From NCBI RefSeq assembly GCF_003148665.1, contig NZ_QGGQ01000015.1, positions 1-64,000 on the forward strand: a DNA stretch of 64,000 nucleotides. The letters are read 5' to 3'. Both the position numbers and the translations under genes were made by a program. Below the pieces are notes generated by a model, which saw only the letters and a program-made list of their open reading frames with translations, was not told the origin of the DNA and ran no database searches. This document shows positions 12,021-19,686 of this stretch, piece after piece. The stretch is from Maribacter polysiphoniae (lineage in GTDB: Bacteria; Bacteroidota; Bacteroidia; Flavobacteriales; Flavobacteriaceae). The first letter of the stretch is position 1. Each line of letters begins with the position of its first letter.

Positions 12021-12539
12021 CTATTCCCTTTCTGATAATGTCTTTAGGATACCAGCAAGTTTTCCACCACCGGATTTAAGACCAGAAATAACATTCTTGG
12101 CTGGCGATTGCAACAAGCCAATAATTTCCCCGATCATCTCTTCCCTTGATTTTATACTTACCAAAGCATCCAATTTGTCATCACCAACAAATATGGCTTC
12201 CTCTACGAAAGCTCCTTTCAACAAAGGCTTATCAGACTTTTTTCTAAAGGTCTTAATAAGTTTTGCCGGTCCATTTCCTGCCTCGGAGAACATCAATGAA
12301 GTGTTTCCCTTTAAAACCTCAGGAAGTTCACCGAAATCTTTATCGGAAGCTTCCATTGCCTTGGCAAGAAGTGTGTTTTTAACTACTGCAAGTTTAATAT
12401 TGGCCTTAAAACACGCTCTTCTTAAATTTGAAGTTGTGGTCGCATCCAATCCCGAAATATCAGCTAAATAAATAGTTGAATTTTCAGCTAACTGGGCAGT
12501 TAAATCTTCTATAACGTTTAATTTCTCTTCTCTTGTCAT
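12021..12539 (-). CDS. rplJ: 50S ribosomal protein L10
   Basis: Base of the L7/L12 stalk, 172 residues. The N-terminal rRNA-binding domain carries the usual YLADISGLDA and KVVKNTLLAKA-like segments (here LAVVKNTLLAKAME). The C-terminal helix that binds L7/L12 dimers ends in GGGKLAGILKTLSERE. In many bacteria an L10-L12 complex represses this transcript by binding the rplJ leader. The 26-base rplA-rplJ gap is too short for such a leader here, so any control would have to act from further upstream. It sits between rplA and rplL in the standard order. Confidence 0.98.
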   Translation of the reverse strand: MTREEKLNVIEDLTAQLAENSTIYLADISGLDATTTSNLRRACFKANIKLAVVKNTLLAKAMEASDKDFGELPEVLKGNTSLMFSEAGNGPAKLIKTFRKKSDKPLLKGAFVEEAIFVGDDKLDALVSIKSREEMIGEIIGLLQSPAKNVISGLKSGGGKLAGILKTLSERE

Positions 12540-12565
12540 AATTAAAATTTTAGACTACCAGTTAC

Positions 12566-13255
12566 TTAAACCGTTTTTGGATCCAATTGAACACTTGGGC
12601 TCATGGTGCTTGACATGAAAATACTTTTCATATAAACCCCTTTGGATGCTGAAGGCTTCAATTTATTCAAGGTATCCAATAACTCTTGGGCGTTTTCCGC
12701 GATTTTATCTACTGAGAAGGAAGCCTTTCCAATAGCAGCATGTACAATACCCGTCTTATCAACCTTGAAATCAATCTTACCGGCCTTCACCTCTGTTACC
12801 GCCTTGGCAACATCCATAGTAACCGTACCTGTCTTTGGGTTAGGCATTAATCCCCTTGGTCCTAAAACACGTCCTAAAGGTCCTAATTTACCCATTACGC
12901 TTGGCATGGTGATGATAACATCAACATCGGTCCAACCGCTTTTTATTTTTTCCAAATATTCATCCAACCCAACGTAATCAGCTCCGGCTTCTTTAGCCTC
13001 TGCTTCCTTATCAGGTGTAACCAAAGCCAAAACCTTGACATCTTTTCCTGTACCATGTGGTAGGGTAACCACCCCACGAACCATCTGATTTGCCTTTCTA
13101 GGATCTACCCCTAAACGAACTGCAAGATCAATGGATGCATCGAACTTAGTATTGGTAATTTCTTTTATTAAAGCCGAACCCTCTTCAACTGAGTATAATC
13201 TATCTTTCTCAATTTTAGCGTGGGCTTCTTTTTGCTTCTTTGTTAACTTTGCCAT
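12566..13255 (-). CDS. rplA: 50S ribosomal protein L1
   Basis: Binds 23S rRNA at the L1 stalk and, in many bacteria, represses its own operon mRNA. At 229 residues it is full length. The family signature region [20 protein letters not shown] is present and followed by PKTGTV. It lies 18 bases after rplK, so the pair is co-transcribed. The C-terminus ([11 protein letters not shown]) is typical of the family. No oddities. Confidence 0.98.
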   Translation of the reverse strand: MAKLTKKQKEAHAKIEKDRLYSVEEGSALIKEITNTKFDASIDLAVRLGVDPRKANQMVRGVVTLPHGTGKDVKVLALVTPDKEAEAKEAGADYVGLDEYLEKIKSGWTDVDVIITMPSVMGKLGPLGRVLGPRGLMPNPKTGTVTMDVAKAVTEVKAGKIDFKVDKTGIVHAAIGKASFSVDKIAENAQELLDTLNKLKPSASKGVYMKSIFMSSTMSPSVQLDPKTV

Positions 13256-13273
13256 TTAATTGCTTTTAAGAAT

Positions 13274-13711
13274 TTAAAAAGGTCTTGTACCTGATACCTT
13301 TAGACCCATAGACCTAGCTGTTCCTGCAATCATGCTCATCGCCGATTCTACAGTAAACGCATTTAGATCCACCATTTTGTCCTCTGCTATCACCTTGACT
13401 TGATCCCAGGAAACACTTCCTGATTTGACTCTGTTAGGTTCGCCAGATCCTTTCTTAATCTTAGCCGCTTCCAAAAGTTGAACTGCCGCTGGCGGTGTTT
13501 TAACGATAAAGTCAAATGACTTATCTTTATATACCGTGATAACAACTGGTAATACTTTACCTGGTTTATCCTGTGTACGCGCGTTGAACTGCTTACAGAA
13601 TTCCATGATGTTAACACCGGCAGCACCTAAGGCGGGTCCAACCGGTGGCGACGGATTCGCTGCACCTCCCCTAACTTGTAGTTTAACTACTTTACCTACT
13701 TCTTTTGCCAT
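13274..13711 (-). CDS. rplK: 50S ribosomal protein L11
   Basis: Binds the GTPase-associated region of 23S rRNA and supports elongation-factor and RelA function. The 145-residue length is standard. The N-terminal proline-rich hinge [20 protein letters not shown] and the C-terminal RNA-binding end ([12 protein letters not shown]) are intact. It lies 68 bases downstream of nusG. I found no clear promoter in that gap, so read-through from secE-nusG is likely. Confidence 0.98.
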   Translation of the reverse strand: MAKEVGKVVKLQVRGGAANPSPPVGPALGAAGVNIMEFCKQFNARTQDKPGKVLPVVITVYKDKSFDFIVKTPPAAVQLLEAAKIKKGSGEPNRVKSGSVSWDQVKVIAEDKMVDLNAFTVESAMSMIAGTARSMGLKVSGTRPF

Positions 13712-13779
13712 TGTTTAAAATTAAATTGAAAGTGTGTCTTTAGGAAGCAACACAACTTTTAAATATGTAACAAAAATTT

Positions 13780-14331
13780 TTAAATCTTCTCTACTTGCAT
13801 ATAGCTTAATTCCAATGGTGTTTTTCTTCCGAAAATTTTAACCATTACCTCAAGCTTACGTTTTTCTTCATTGATTTTCTCAACAGTACCGTTGAACCCA
13901 TTAAAAGGCCCATCAATAACCTTGACCGTTTCCCCGTGGATGAATGGTATGGCAACACTATCTGTATTAACCGCCAATTCATCTACTTTTCCTAGCATTC
14001 GGTTGACCTCCGTTTTCCTCAAAGGAACCGGATCACCACCTTTCGTTTCACCCAAAAAACCAATTACATTGGTAATCGAACGTATAATATGGATCATTTC
14101 ACCTCCTAAATTGGCTTTGACCATAATATAACCCGGAAAATAAACCCTTTCTTTGTTTATCTTCTTACCATTTCTTATCTGTACTACCTTTTCCGTAGGT
14201 ACCAAAACCTCTTCCAAGTAATCAGAAAAACCAAGTCTGGCAACCTCACTTTCAATGTAGCCTTTGATTTTATTCTCCTGACCACTGACCGCCCTTACCA
14301 CATACCATTTCTTTTCCAATACTTCTGACAT
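13780..14331 (-). CDS. nusG: Transcription termination/antitermination protein NusG
   Basis: Binds the beta' clamp of RNA polymerase, reduces pausing and couples transcription to translation or Rho. At 183 residues the N-terminal NGN domain begins KKWYVVRAVSGQENKIK. The C-terminal KOW domain is visible as GETVKVIDGPFNGFNGTVEK. There is no large insertion of the type seen in the NusG paralogue family (UpxY/LoaP), so this is the housekeeping copy. It follows secE by 10 bases. Confidence 0.98.
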   Translation of the reverse strand: MSEVLEKKWYVVRAVSGQENKIKGYIESEVARLGFSDYLEEVLVPTEKVVQIRNGKKINKERVYFPGYIMVKANLGGEMIHIIRSITNVIGFLGETKGGDPVPLRKTEVNRMLGKVDELAVNTDSVAIPFIHGETVKVIDGPFNGFNGTVEKINEEKRKLEVMVKIFGRKTPLELSYMQVEKI

Positions 14332-14341
14332 AAGGCTAGAC

Positions 14342-14530
14342 TTAATTTAAAACGTTCGTAAAATAAAGCTTGATCAATTTACTGAAGACAGAATCCACTC
14401 CCCATGTAGCCAAAGCGAACAGCACAGAAAAAACTGCCACCACTACCATAAGATTAGATGATTCCGCTTTTGAAGGCAAGGTAACATTGTGCCTTAATTC
14501 TTCAATTGATTCCTTTATATACGTCAACAT
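14342..14530 (-). CDS. secE: Protein translocase subunit SecE
   Basis: Essential small subunit of the SecYEG channel. It has 62 residues, the short single-span form usual outside the enterobacteria: an amphipathic N-terminal helix (YIKESIEELRHNVTLPSKAE) and one transmembrane helix at about residues 28-50 (VVVAVFSVLFALATWGVDSV). The tRNA-Trp gene just upstream and nusG just downstream give the classical trnW-secE-nusG order. Confidence 0.96.
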   Translation of the reverse strand: MLTYIKESIEELRHNVTLPSKAESSNLMVVVAVFSVLFALATWGVDSVFSKLIKLYFTNVLN

Positions 14531-14602
14531 TTGATATATTCTTTAAATTAAACAGAAAGAAACCCTTAACGCAATTGCCATCAGATTTCTATCTAATTCC
14601 TG

Positions 14603-14675
14603 CACGGGAGGAGAGACTCGAACTCCCGACACCTGGTTTTGGAGACCAGTGCTCTACCAACTGAGCTACACCCGT
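14603..14675 (-). tRNA. tRNA-Trp (CCA anticodon)
   Basis: The minus strand folds into a cloverleaf of 73 bases: D-stem GCTC/GAGC, anticodon stem CTGGT/ACCAG with loop CTCCAAA (anticodon CCA), T-stem GGGAG/CTCTC with loop TTCGAGT. The acceptor stem ACGGGTG/CTCCCGT has six pairs and one U-U mismatch at 6-67. The discriminator base is G, correct for Trp. The 3' CCA is not encoded. It lies between tuf and secE. Confidence 0.95.
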
Positions 14676-14690
14676 TTATATTTACATTGA

Positions 14691-14718
14691 AAGGTATCCC
14701 GCTAGAGCGGGACACCTT
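14691..14718 (-). other. Strong hairpin between tuf and tRNA-Trp
   Basis: On the minus strand AAGGTGTCCCGC pairs over 12 positions (one G-T) with GCGGGATACCTT around a TCTA loop. It follows the tuf stop by 24 bases. There is no T-run after it, so it is a poor terminator. It more likely marks or protects the processed 3' end of tuf mRNA before the downstream tRNA is cut out. Confidence 0.65.
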
Positions 14719-14742
14719 ATATGTAAACTAGTATTCTAAGAT

Positions 14743-15930
14743 TTAATCTATAATCTTGGTTACCTGACCGGCACCAACTGTTCTACCACCTTCACGGATA
14801 GCGAAACGTAATCCTTCACTTAAAGCGATAGGCTGAATCAAATCAACAGTTATCGTTAAGTTATCACCAGGCATAACCATTTCAACACCACTAGGAAGAC
14901 TAATGTTACCAGTAACATCGGTAGTTCTTACGTAGAATTGTGGACGATAGTTATTATGGAATGGTGTGTGACGACCACCTTCTTCTTTTTTAAGGATATA
15001 AACCTCTGCTTCAAATTTAGCATGTGGCTTAACAGAACCTGGCTTACAAATTACCATACCTCTGCTTATCTGTGCTTTTTCAATACCTCTTAACAAGATA
15101 CCTACGTTATCACCAGCTTCACCTCTATCCAATATCTTACGGAACATTTCAACACCAGTAATGGTAGAAGACAATTTCTCTGCACCCATACCAATGATAT
15201 CAACTGCATCACCAGTATTGGCAACACCAGTTTCGATACGACCTGTAGCAACAGTTCCACGACCAGTAATAGTGAATACATCCTCAACAGGCATTAAGAA
15301 ATCCTTCTCAACATCCCTTTTTGGCAACTCGATCCATGAATCAACAGCATCCATCAATTCCATAACGGTATCAACCCATTTTTGCTCACCGTTAAGTGCA
15401 CCAAGGGCAGATCCTGAAATAACAGGTCCATTATCACCATCATACTCATAGAAAGAAAGCAATTCCCTTACTTCCATCTCAACAAGCTCTAAAAGCTCCT
15501 CATCATCAACCATGTCAACTTTATTCAAGAAAACAACGATTCTAGGAATACCTACCTGACGACCTAATAGGATGTGCTCACGAGTTTGTGGCATTGGACC
15601 ATCTGTTGCAGCAACAACCAAGATAGCACCATCCATTTGGGCAGCACCAGTTACCATGTTCTTTACGTAATCCGCGTGACCAGGACAGTCAACGTGTGCG
15701 TAGTGACGGTTTGCTGTTTGGTACTCAACGTGAGAAGTATTAATGGTTATACCCCTTTCTTTTTCTTCAGGAGCGTTATCGATAGAATCGAAACTTCTCA
15801 ATTCAGAAAGTCCTGCATTTGCCAATACCGTAGTAATAGCAGCAGTTAATGTAGTTTTACCGTGATCCACGTGTCCAATAGTGCCTATATTTAAGTGCGG
15901 TTTGGAACGATCGAAAGTTTCCTTTGCCAT
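14743..15930 (-). CDS. tuf: Elongation factor Tu
   Basis: GTPase that delivers aminoacyl-tRNA to the ribosome; 395 residues. GTP-binding motifs are [12 protein letters not shown] (residues 19-30), DCPGHADY and NKVDM. Domains 2 and 3 are complete, with the aminoacyl-tRNA-binding segments [12 protein letters not shown] and [17 protein letters not shown]. The gene is directly downstream of four tRNA genes and upstream of tRNA-Trp, secE and nusG, so it is probably co-transcribed with the tRNAs from the promoter at 16789-16818. It is the only tuf copy in the window. Confidence 0.99.
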   Translation of the reverse strand: MAKETFDRSKPHLNIGTIGHVDHGKTTLTAAITTVLANAGLSELRSFDSIDNAPEEKERGITINTSHVEYQTANRHYAHVDCPGHADYVKNMVTGAAQMDGAILVVAATDGPMPQTREHILLGRQVGIPRIVVFLNKVDMVDDEELLELVEMEVRELLSFYEYDGDNGPVISGSALGALNGEQKWVDTVMELMDAVDSWIELPKRDVEKDFLMPVEDVFTITGRGTVATGRIETGVANTGDAVDIIGMGAEKLSSTITGVEMFRKILDRGEAGDNVGILLRGIEKAQISRGMVICKPGSVKPHAKFEAEVYILKKEEGGRHTPFHNNYRPQFYVRTTDVTGNISLPSGVEMVMPGDNLTITVDLIQPIALSEGLRFAIREGGRTVGAGQVTKIID

Positions 15931-15987
15931 TTTAAATGAATTTTAATCTTAGTTTATATATTAGTGTACAATTATATGCCTTAATTG

Positions 15988-16059
15988 AGCCAACGACGAG
16001 ATTTGAACTCGTGACCTCTTCCTTACCAAGGAAACGCTCTACCCCTGAGCTACGTCGGC
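15988..16059 (-). tRNA. tRNA-Thr (GGT anticodon)
   Basis: Cloverleaf on the minus strand: acceptor GCCGACG/CGTTGGC, D-stem GCTC/GAGC, anticodon stem TTTCC/GGAAG with loop TTGGTAA (anticodon GGT), T-stem ACGAG/CTCGT with loop TTCAAAT. Discriminator T; CCA not encoded. It lies 57 bases ahead of tuf. Confidence 0.96.
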
Positions 16060-16354
16060 TTGTTGGGTTCTCTTGGTTGATGCTAAACGTTTACTGATAA
16101 ACAACATCGAAATTACAACAAACGCCAACCCAAGGTTTTCGAGTCCTAGACCAAAACTTAACCGACCTGCACCAGAATCAATCAAAAATTGACCCCGTCC
16201 TTTCTTCACTACCCAAAGAACATATCAAAGAAAATAGCTTCATTTGACATTCAGGCGGAAGAACGGGCTACCTTCGACTACGCTCAGGACTGACTTCTCA
16301 CCCCATATTCCACAATCGAAATGAACACACATTCATTATCCTGTGAAATATTAG
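16060..16354. other. Long spacer inside the tRNA cluster
   Basis: Nearly 300 bases separate tRNA-Thr(GGT) from tRNA-Gly, far more than the other gaps in the array (about 25-130 bases). I find no ORF, tRNA or promoter pair in it. At about 16274-16293 it contains CCTTCGACTACGCTCAGGA, which resembles a short dispersed intergenic repeat core common in flavobacterial genomes. The rest looks unstructured. Confidence 0.5.
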
Positions 16355-16427
16355 AGCGGGAGACCGGGTTCGAACCGGCGACATTCAGCTTGGAAGGCTG
16401 ACGCTCTACCAACTGAGCTACTCCCGC
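16355..16427 (-). tRNA. tRNA-Gly (TCC anticodon)
   Basis: Cloverleaf on the minus strand: acceptor GCGGGAG/CTCCCGC, D-stem GCTC/GAGC, anticodon stem TCAGC/GCTGA with loop CTTCCAA (anticodon TCC), T-stem GCCGG/CCGGT with loop TTCGAAC. Discriminator T; CCA not encoded. Confidence 0.96.
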
Positions 16428-16558
16428 ATTTTATATTTCAAAATTTCAATTTCAAGACCCTTTTACCGATCTTACCCAAAGTCCGGACTTCCCGAACCCG
16501 TTATTCAATACAACCCAGAAATCAACACTTCCAGATTAACTTTTTTTTTAAAATATAG

Positions 16559-16640
<82 letters not shown>

Positions 16641-16664
16641 AATCCATATTTTAAAGAACTTTTG

Positions 16665-16738
16665 AGCCGATAGAGGGACTCGAACCCACGACCTGCTGAT
16701 TACAAATCAGCTGCTCTAGCCAGCTGAGCTACATCGGC
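16665..16738 (-). tRNA. tRNA-Thr (TGT anticodon)
   Basis: Cloverleaf on the minus strand: acceptor GCCGATG/TATCGGC, D-stem GCTC/GAGC, anticodon stem GCTGA/TCAGC with loop TTTGTAA (anticodon TGT), T-stem GTGGG/CCCTC-type with loop TTCGAGT. First gene of the tRNA-tuf transcript, 22 bases after the T-run of the hairpin at 16761-16787. Confidence 0.95.
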
Positions 16739-16760
16739 CTTTCAACCCTTTTTTTAGCAT

Positions 16761-16787
16761 AAAAAAGTCCGCTATTTCTAACGGACT
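16761..16787 (-). terminator. Intrinsic terminator after hpf, at the start of the tRNA transcript
   Basis: On the minus strand AGTCCGTTA pairs with TAGCGGACT (one G-T pair) around a GAAA tetraloop, followed directly by six T. It is well placed to end the hpf transcript 50 bases after its stop codon. It also lies immediately downstream of the promoter at 16789-16818, so it would fall within the first 30 bases of any RNA started there. Confidence 0.85.
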
Positions 16788-16788
16788 G

Positions 16789-16818
16789 CAAATGTATATA
16801 TTTATTTGTTTAATCAAA
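16789..16818 (-). promoter_or_regulatory. Promoter for the tRNA-tuf transcript
   Basis: On the minus strand a TTTG -33 element (16815-16818) is followed after 18 bases by TACATTTG (16789-16796), matching the Bacteroidota -7 consensus TAnnTTTG. It lies between the hpf stop and the tRNA cluster and is the only good promoter match ahead of the tRNAs. The inferred start is near 16783-16785. Confidence 0.65.
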
Positions 16819-16839
16819 ATAAAATTCGAAAAAAATTCA

Positions 16840-17142
16840 TCATACTTTTTCACGTTGCATTTCTTTCATTTTTTTCACTTTCCTTTCCAAGGAGCTACAT
16901 GCCGAATCTACAGCCTCTTCGAATGACTTGCACTGCTTTTTGACAATAAACCTATCCTTGGGTACATTTAGTCTAATTTCCACAATCTTATTTTCCTTTG
17001 AACTCGTATTCTCTACTTTCAAATAAACATCCGCACTTATTACCTTATCGTAGAAAGTCTCTATTTTATCCAATCTACTTTGGACAAAATCCAACAATTT
17101 TACATCGGCATTGAAGTTAACTGATTGCGCATTTACTTTCAT
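16840..17142 (-). CDS. hpf: Ribosome hibernation-promoting factor (HPF/RaiA family)
   Basis: Small protein of 100 residues with the beta-alpha-beta-beta-beta-alpha fold of the HPF/YfiA family. Visible segments are VNFNADVKLLDFVQSRLDKI, VEIRLNVPKDRF and a basic C-terminal helix (SLERKVKKMKEMQREKV). It binds the decoding centre of idle 70S ribosomes in stationary phase. It is the short form, without the C-terminal dimerisation domain of long HPF. It lies 28 bases after xerC and is followed by its own terminator. Confidence 0.93.
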   Translation of the reverse strand: MKVNAQSVNFNADVKLLDFVQSRLDKIETFYDKVISADVYLKVENTSSKENKIVEIRLNVPKDRFIVKKQCKSFEEAVDSACSSLERKVKKMKEMQREKV

Positions 17143-17170
17143 AGGCTAAAATTTAATATGTTAAACAATT

Positions 17171-18073
17171 TTATCGCCCTTGCGATTTTTTACCCCTTGG
17201 GTGGGCTGATGCGTGAATTTTTTTGAGTTCAGCTATACTATTATGTGTGTATACTTGTGTTGAAGCCAAACTTGAATGGCCTAGCAACTCTTTCACCGAA
17301 TTTAAATCCGCCCCTTTATTGAGTAAATGAGTCGCAAAGGTATGTCTCAAAATATGTGGACTCCTTTTTACCTTGGAGGACACCTCTCTAAAATACTTAT
17401 TTATAATTCTATAAACAAGGGTTTCATATATTTTATTGCCCGTATTGGTAAGAAAAAGAAACTGCCCATCCCCAATAGTTCGCAAGCCGTCCCTGAGCGG
17501 CATATAAGAGCGGAACAATTCTACAGTCGGCAACAACAAAGGCACGATACGCTCCTTATTGCGTTTCCCTAGTACTTTGAGCGATCGCCCACCAAGATCA
17601 ACATCATTGATTTTAATATTGACAAGCTCTGCCCTTCGTATTCCGGTCGTATACAACAACTCAATGACCAACTTATCCCTCCTACCCTCAAAATCATCCG
17701 CAAAGGGCAATTGCGACAAAACAGCCTGCATTTCTTCCTCCGAAAAAGGGACTTCGATTTTCTTCGCCGTTTTAAGGGCTTTGTGTTTGGCCAAGGGATT
17801 CACCGCCACGACACCTATCTGCTGTAAAAATTTATAGTACGCCTTTAGAGAGGCCACCTTTCTATTCACAGACCTATTGGATATTCCCGAATTGACCAAG
17901 CTGACGATCCAACTTCTTACAACGGGATATTCCGCATTATCAACATCCAAAAGACCATGCTCATCGGCACAAAAAGCGACAAAAGACAAAATATCCTTTT
18001 CATACGCATTTACGGTATGCGCCGAATAATTCTTTTCCAAACGCAAATAAGAAACAAACTTGGATATCGACAT
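17171..18073 (-). CDS. xerC: Tyrosine recombinase XerC/XerD-type
   Basis: Site-specific recombinase of 300 residues, expected to resolve chromosome dimers at dif. The N-terminal SAM-like core-binding domain covers residues about 1-85. The catalytic domain keeps all six residues: R146 (GIRRAEL), K170 (LGKRNK), H240 and R243 (HILRHTFATHLL), H266 (LLGHSS) and the nucleophile Y275 (TQVYTH). Its place between rpsU and hpf is a stable housekeeping context in Flavobacteriia. No att site, excisionase or cargo lies nearby, so it is not read as a mobile-element integrase. Confidence 0.93.
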   Translation of the reverse strand: MSISKFVSYLRLEKNYSAHTVNAYEKDILSFVAFCADEHGLLDVDNAEYPVVRSWIVSLVNSGISNRSVNRKVASLKAYYKFLQQIGVVAVNPLAKHKALKTAKKIEVPFSEEEMQAVLSQLPFADDFEGRRDKLVIELLYTTGIRRAELVNIKINDVDLGGRSLKVLGKRNKERIVPLLLPTVELFRSYMPLRDGLRTIGDGQFLFLTNTGNKIYETLVYRIINKYFREVSSKVKRSPHILRHTFATHLLNKGADLNSVKELLGHSSLASTQVYTHNSIAELKKIHASAHPRGKKSQGR

Positions 18074-18114
18074 ACCACAAAGTTAGCAAAGTTGCCGTTG
18101 CAATTTCCTTAAAT

Positions 18115-18145
18115 AAAAAAATCCCATCAAATGATGGGATTTTTT
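18115..18145. terminator. Intrinsic terminator between rpsU and xerC
   Basis: ATCCCATC and GATGGGAT form an 8-bp stem around AAAT, flanked by A-runs and T-runs on both sides. On the minus strand it follows the rpsU stop by 30 bases and should end that short transcript, leaving xerC-hpf to its own promoter. Confidence 0.88.
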
Positions 18146-18175
18146 ATCAATAATTGTACACTACCAAATAAGATT

Positions 18176-18370
18176 CTAGATTTCTTCTTGATCTCTTAAA
18201 CCTTGAATGTATTGTGCTTTTTGTATTTGTGCTCTTCTTTGAACTGAAGGCTTAGTAAATTGCTGACGTTTACGCAATTGACGCATGGTACCAGTCTTAT
18301 CGAACTTTCGCTTGAAGCGCTTTAAAGCTCTGTCTATGTTCTCTCCTTCTTTTATTGGTATAATTAACAT
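18176..18370 (-). CDS. rpsU: 30S ribosomal protein bS21
   Basis: Small basic protein of 64 residues (LIIPIKEGENIDRALKRF, then RRAQIQKAQYI) that sits beside the 3' end of 16S rRNA. In Bacteroidota ribosomes, bS21 with bS18 and bS6 forms a pocket that holds the anti-Shine-Dalgarno sequence and keeps it from pairing with mRNA. It is a single-gene transcript with its own promoter (18406-18413) and terminator (18115-18145). Unlike its neighbours it has a near-perfect Shine-Dalgarno sequence, which suggests autoregulation. Confidence 0.97.
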   Translation of the reverse strand: MLIIPIKEGENIDRALKRFKRKFDKTGTMRQLRKRQQFTKPSVQRRAQIQKAQYIQGLRDQEEI

Positions 18371-18377
18371 GGGCTAC

Positions 18378-18387
18378 AACCTCCTCT
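18378..18387 (-). promoter_or_regulatory. Strong Shine-Dalgarno sequence of rpsU
   Basis: The minus strand reads AGAGGAGGTT, with core AGGAGG ending 9 bases before the ATG. Purine-rich sequences this close to the consensus were not noticed ahead of the neighbouring genes. Work on Flavobacterium johnsoniae supports a model in which ribosomes lacking bS21 have a free anti-Shine-Dalgarno and preferentially translate such mRNAs, making this a sensor of bS21 supply. Confidence 0.85.
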
Positions 18388-18405
18388 CTTTTGTGATTAA
18401 GGGTG

Positions 18406-18413
18406 CAAATATA
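18406..18413 (-). promoter_or_regulatory. -7 promoter element of rpsU
   Basis: TATATTTG on the minus strand matches TAnnTTTG exactly, 35 bases before the ATG. I see no TTG at the usual upstream spacing. The predicted leader of about 30 bases consists mostly of the Shine-Dalgarno region. Confidence 0.55.
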
Positions 18414-18505
18414 GAAACTTATTTAGAATTGAGCACTACTTATTTGCGAATTATACGTCAATTTTTATCCGTATCGATCGGCATACCTTAATCTACAGGC
18501 TATTA

Positions 18506-19681
18506 TCAAGCCTTAGGGGCACGATATTCTTTCTTATCGATGATGATTTTGGCTATAATCTCCTTTAGTATCTCTGATGTACCCCCACCAATAGGCCCCA
18601 ATCGACTATCCCTGAACATACGTGCCATGGGATACTCCTCCATATAGCCATACCCCCCTAGGAACTGCAAACAATCGTAAGCCACCTTATCTGCCATTTC
18701 GGTAGATTTCAATTTTGAAATTGTGGCTTCCTTTACAACATATTCACCTCTATCCATCTTATACGCCACACCATAATTATACTGCTTACACAGTTCCATA
18801 CTAGCATGGCCATCAACCAACTTATGCCTTAAGACCTGATATTGATTGATCGGTTTTCCAAAAGTTTCCCTTTCCGACATATACTGCATGGCATAATCAA
18901 GGGCATATTCTGCCCTGGCATGGGCATTGATCCCCATAACCAGTCGTTCAAGGGCAAATGCCTGCATTATCAATCCAAATCCGTTACCCTCACCCCCCAT
19001 TAGATTGGAAGCGGGAACTTTTACATCATCAAAAGCAAGTTCCGCCGTATCCGAGGCACGCCACCCCAATTTATCCAATTTATTGGCGGAAATACCTTTA
19101 CTGTTCAAGTCGACAATAAATAAGCTTATCCCCTTGTTCCCCGCGTCCGGATCGGTTTTTGCCGCAAGAATGCAATAATCACCATGCACCCCGTTCGTAA
19201 TAAACGTCTTTGACCCATTGATGATATAAGTATCCCCATTTTTAACGGCGGTCGTTCTCATACCAGCCACATCACTACCTCCAAAAGGTTCGGTCACCCC
19301 TAAACAGCCAACCTTCTCCCCATGGACACTAGGGGTCAAATAAGCCTCCTTTTGCCCATGACTGGCATTTTTATTCAAGTGCACCATGGCCAGGTAAGCA
19401 TGTGCCCACATGGCAGCAGCGAAACCGCCAGAATTCACTTTCTGAAGTTCTTCTAAAAAGATTACGGTATAGAAGATATCAAGTCCCAACCCCCCATAGG
19501 ATTCATCGATGGCAAGACCAAAATAACCCATTTCACCAAACTTTTTCCAGATGAAACGCTCTATGCTACCTTCGGACTCCCATTTATTGATATGGGGAAT
19601 CACTTCTTTCGACAAAAAATCCCTGAGACTCTCTCTAAATAACTGATGTTCTTCAGTAAAGTACATGCTCTGCATAGCCAT
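18506..19681 (-). CDS. Acyl-CoA dehydrogenase
   Basis: FAD flavoprotein of 391 residues that introduces the alpha-beta double bond into acyl-CoA and passes electrons to ETF. Family signatures are present: GVTEPFGGSD (residues 128-137), the WRASDTAELAFDDV segment and the C-terminal GPIGGGTSEILKEI. The C-terminal catalytic position that is Glu in short- and medium-chain enzymes (EGT) is Gly here (GGT). The likely base is instead E245 in FALERLV, the position used by long-chain and isovaleryl-CoA enzymes. The substrate is therefore probably long-chain or branched. It starts 5 bases after the HhH protein gene, so the two are co-transcribed. Confidence 0.95.
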   Translation of the reverse strand: MAMQSMYFTEEHQLFRESLRDFLSKEVIPHINKWESEGSIERFIWKKFGEMGYFGLAIDESYGGLGLDIFYTVIFLEELQKVNSGGFAAAMWAHAYLAMVHLNKNASHGQKEAYLTPSVHGEKVGCLGVTEPFGGSDVAGMRTTAVKNGDTYIINGSKTFITNGVHGDYCILAAKTDPDAGNKGISLFIVDLNSKGISANKLDKLGWRASDTAELAFDDVKVPASNLMGGEGNGFGLIMQAFALERLVMGINAHARAEYALDYAMQYMSERETFGKPINQYQVLRHKLVDGHASMELCKQYNYGVAYKMDRGEYVVKEATISKLKSTEMADKVAYDCLQFLGGYGYMEEYPMARMFRDSRLGPIGGGTSEILKEIIAKIIIDKKEYRAPKA

Positions 19682-19686
19682 TAAAT

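Noticed and set aside
17171-18073. Tyrosine recombinase as an integrase of a mobile element
   Set aside because: It sits between rpsU and hpf in a stable core context, has standard Xer length, and no cargo, excisionase or direct repeats at tRNA ends were found.
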